From assembly GCA_027592105.1 (NCBI GenBank), contig JAQCLA010000198.1, positions 1-5,026 on the forward strand: DNA of 5,026 nt, written 5' to 3'. Origin of the DNA: Pseudomonadota bacterium. GTDB lineage: Bacteria; Pseudomonadota; Alphaproteobacteria; Rhodobacterales; Rhodobacteraceae. The notes beneath the pieces were generated by a model, which was not told where the DNA came from, did not search any database, and worked only from the letters and a program-made list of their open reading frames with translations. The translations under genes and the position numbers were made by a program. Shown here in pieces: positions 4,620 to 5,026 of this stretch; positions within the stretch are counted from its first letter, which is position 1, and every line of letters begins with the position of its first letter.

Positions 4620-5026
4620 ATGACCCGTTTCGCTGCCCCCATCGCTGAGCAAATCTGGGATATGAAATATCGCCTCAAGCAAGGCGACGGCACGCCGATC
4701 GACGGCTCGGTCGAAGATACATGGCGGCGCATCGCGCGCGCCTTGGCCGATGTCGAAGAGGATAAGGCCGGGTGGGAAGACCGCTTTTACGGCGCGCTTG
4801 AGGATTTCAAATACCTGCCTGCGGGCAGGATCGTGGCAGGTGCCGGCACGGGGCGGTCGGTGACGCTGTTCAATTGCTTCGTCATGGGCACCGTGCCCGA
4901 CAGCATGGGCGGCATCTTCGACAATCTGAAAGAGGCCGCGCTGACCATGCAGCAGGGCGGCGGCATCGGTTATGATTTCTCGACCATCCGCCCCAAGGGG
5001 GCCGAGGTGCTGGGCGTGGCCGCCGA
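4620..5026 (+). CDS. nrdJ: Adenosylcobalamin-dependent (class II) ribonucleotide reductase, N-terminal part
   Basis: Reduces ribonucleotides to deoxyribonucleotides using a radical generated from adenosylcobalamin, with no need for oxygen or an NrdB-type subunit. The first 135 residues are visible; the gene runs off the window (relatives are typically around 1,200 residues, from memory). The protein starts MTRFAAPIAEQIWDMKYRLKQGDG and shows no N-terminal ATP-cone. The reductase barrel signature follows: FKYLPAGRI-AGAGTGR (63-79), then LFNCFVMGTVPDSMGGI (83-99), where Cys86 corresponds to the first active-site redox cysteine, then AALTMQQGGGIGYDFSTIRPKGAEVLG (106-132), the substrate-phosphate region typical of NrdJ. 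The ATG at 4620 has AAAGGAG 8 nt upstream. It is divergent from DUF1489 across 123 bp holding promoter and repressor-like sites. No cobalamin riboswitch is evident in that spacer. Confidence 0.95.
   Translation, partial: MTRFAAPIAEQIWDMKYRLKQGDGTPIDGSVEDTWRRIARALADVEEDKAGWEDRFYGALEDFKYLPAGRIVAGAGTGRSVTLFNCFVMGTVPDSMGGIFDNLKEAALTMQQGGGIGYDFSTIRPKGAEVLGVAA

Noticed and set aside
4497..4682. N-terminal extension of the DUF1489 frame up to an ATG at 4682 (207 residues)
   Set aside because: It would overlap the start of nrdJ by 63 bases and cover the nrdJ promoter. The family begins near the TIHLIKLCVG block, and GTG 4496 has a GGAG ribosome site.
1..5026. Search for tRNA/rRNA genes, CRISPR repeats, insertion sequence ends, attachment sites and phage or defence genes
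   Set aside because: Nothing supporting any of these was seen on either strand; gene order and base composition look uniformly chromosomal.

Overview
This is an ordinary chromosomal housekeeping stretch from a G+C-rich alphaproteobacterium, most likely of the order Rhodobacterales (Rhodobacteraceae/Roseobacter type). The assignment rests on the gene content and order (hisS-hisZ-hisG with 4-bp overlaps), the alphaproteobacterial form of histidyl-tRNA synthetase, a SlyX protein ending in PPHW, a DUF1489 protein next to a B12-dependent ribonucleotide reductase, and a G/C-palindrome intergenic element of a kind I associate with this family. I see no mobile element, phage gene, CRISPR array or RNA gene.

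Layout. Positions 3-293 (+) hold the C-terminal end of an MFS transporter. Positions 294-416 are an intergenic block of stacked GC-rich hairpins; one of these, with a U-rich tail on the minus strand, is a good terminator for the convergent slyX (417-620, -). A divergent spacer (621-764) separates slyX from the his cluster and carries a weak candidate promoter. hisS (765-2255), hisZ (2252-3361) and hisG (3358-4050) follow on the plus strand, overlapping as GTGA and ATGA, so they are almost certainly one translationally coupled operon. HisG is the short form, which needs HisZ, itself a non-tRNA-charging paralogue of HisRS. The operon therefore makes the enzyme that uses histidine for translation together with both subunits of the first, feedback-controlled step of histidine synthesis.

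hisG ends 8 bp from the stop codon of a convergent DUF1489 gene (4059-4496, -), which has no assigned function. A 123-bp divergent spacer follows (4497-4619), then nrdJ (4620 to the window end, +), the adenosylcobalamin-dependent class II ribonucleotide reductase, of which only the first 135 residues are visible. That spacer is the most regulation-dense part of the window. It has a -35/-10 pair with 17-bp spacing, two degenerate NrdR-box-like sequences with centres exactly 31 bp apart, a palindrome between -35 and -10, and two 9-bp direct repeats that resemble DnaA boxes.

I do not see a previously undescribed system here. The points most worth a second look are the nrdJ upstream region, the eukaryote-like signature of HisRS (linked in alphaproteobacteria to an unusual tRNA-His), the hairpin element at 312-411, and the uncharacterised DUF1489 protein.
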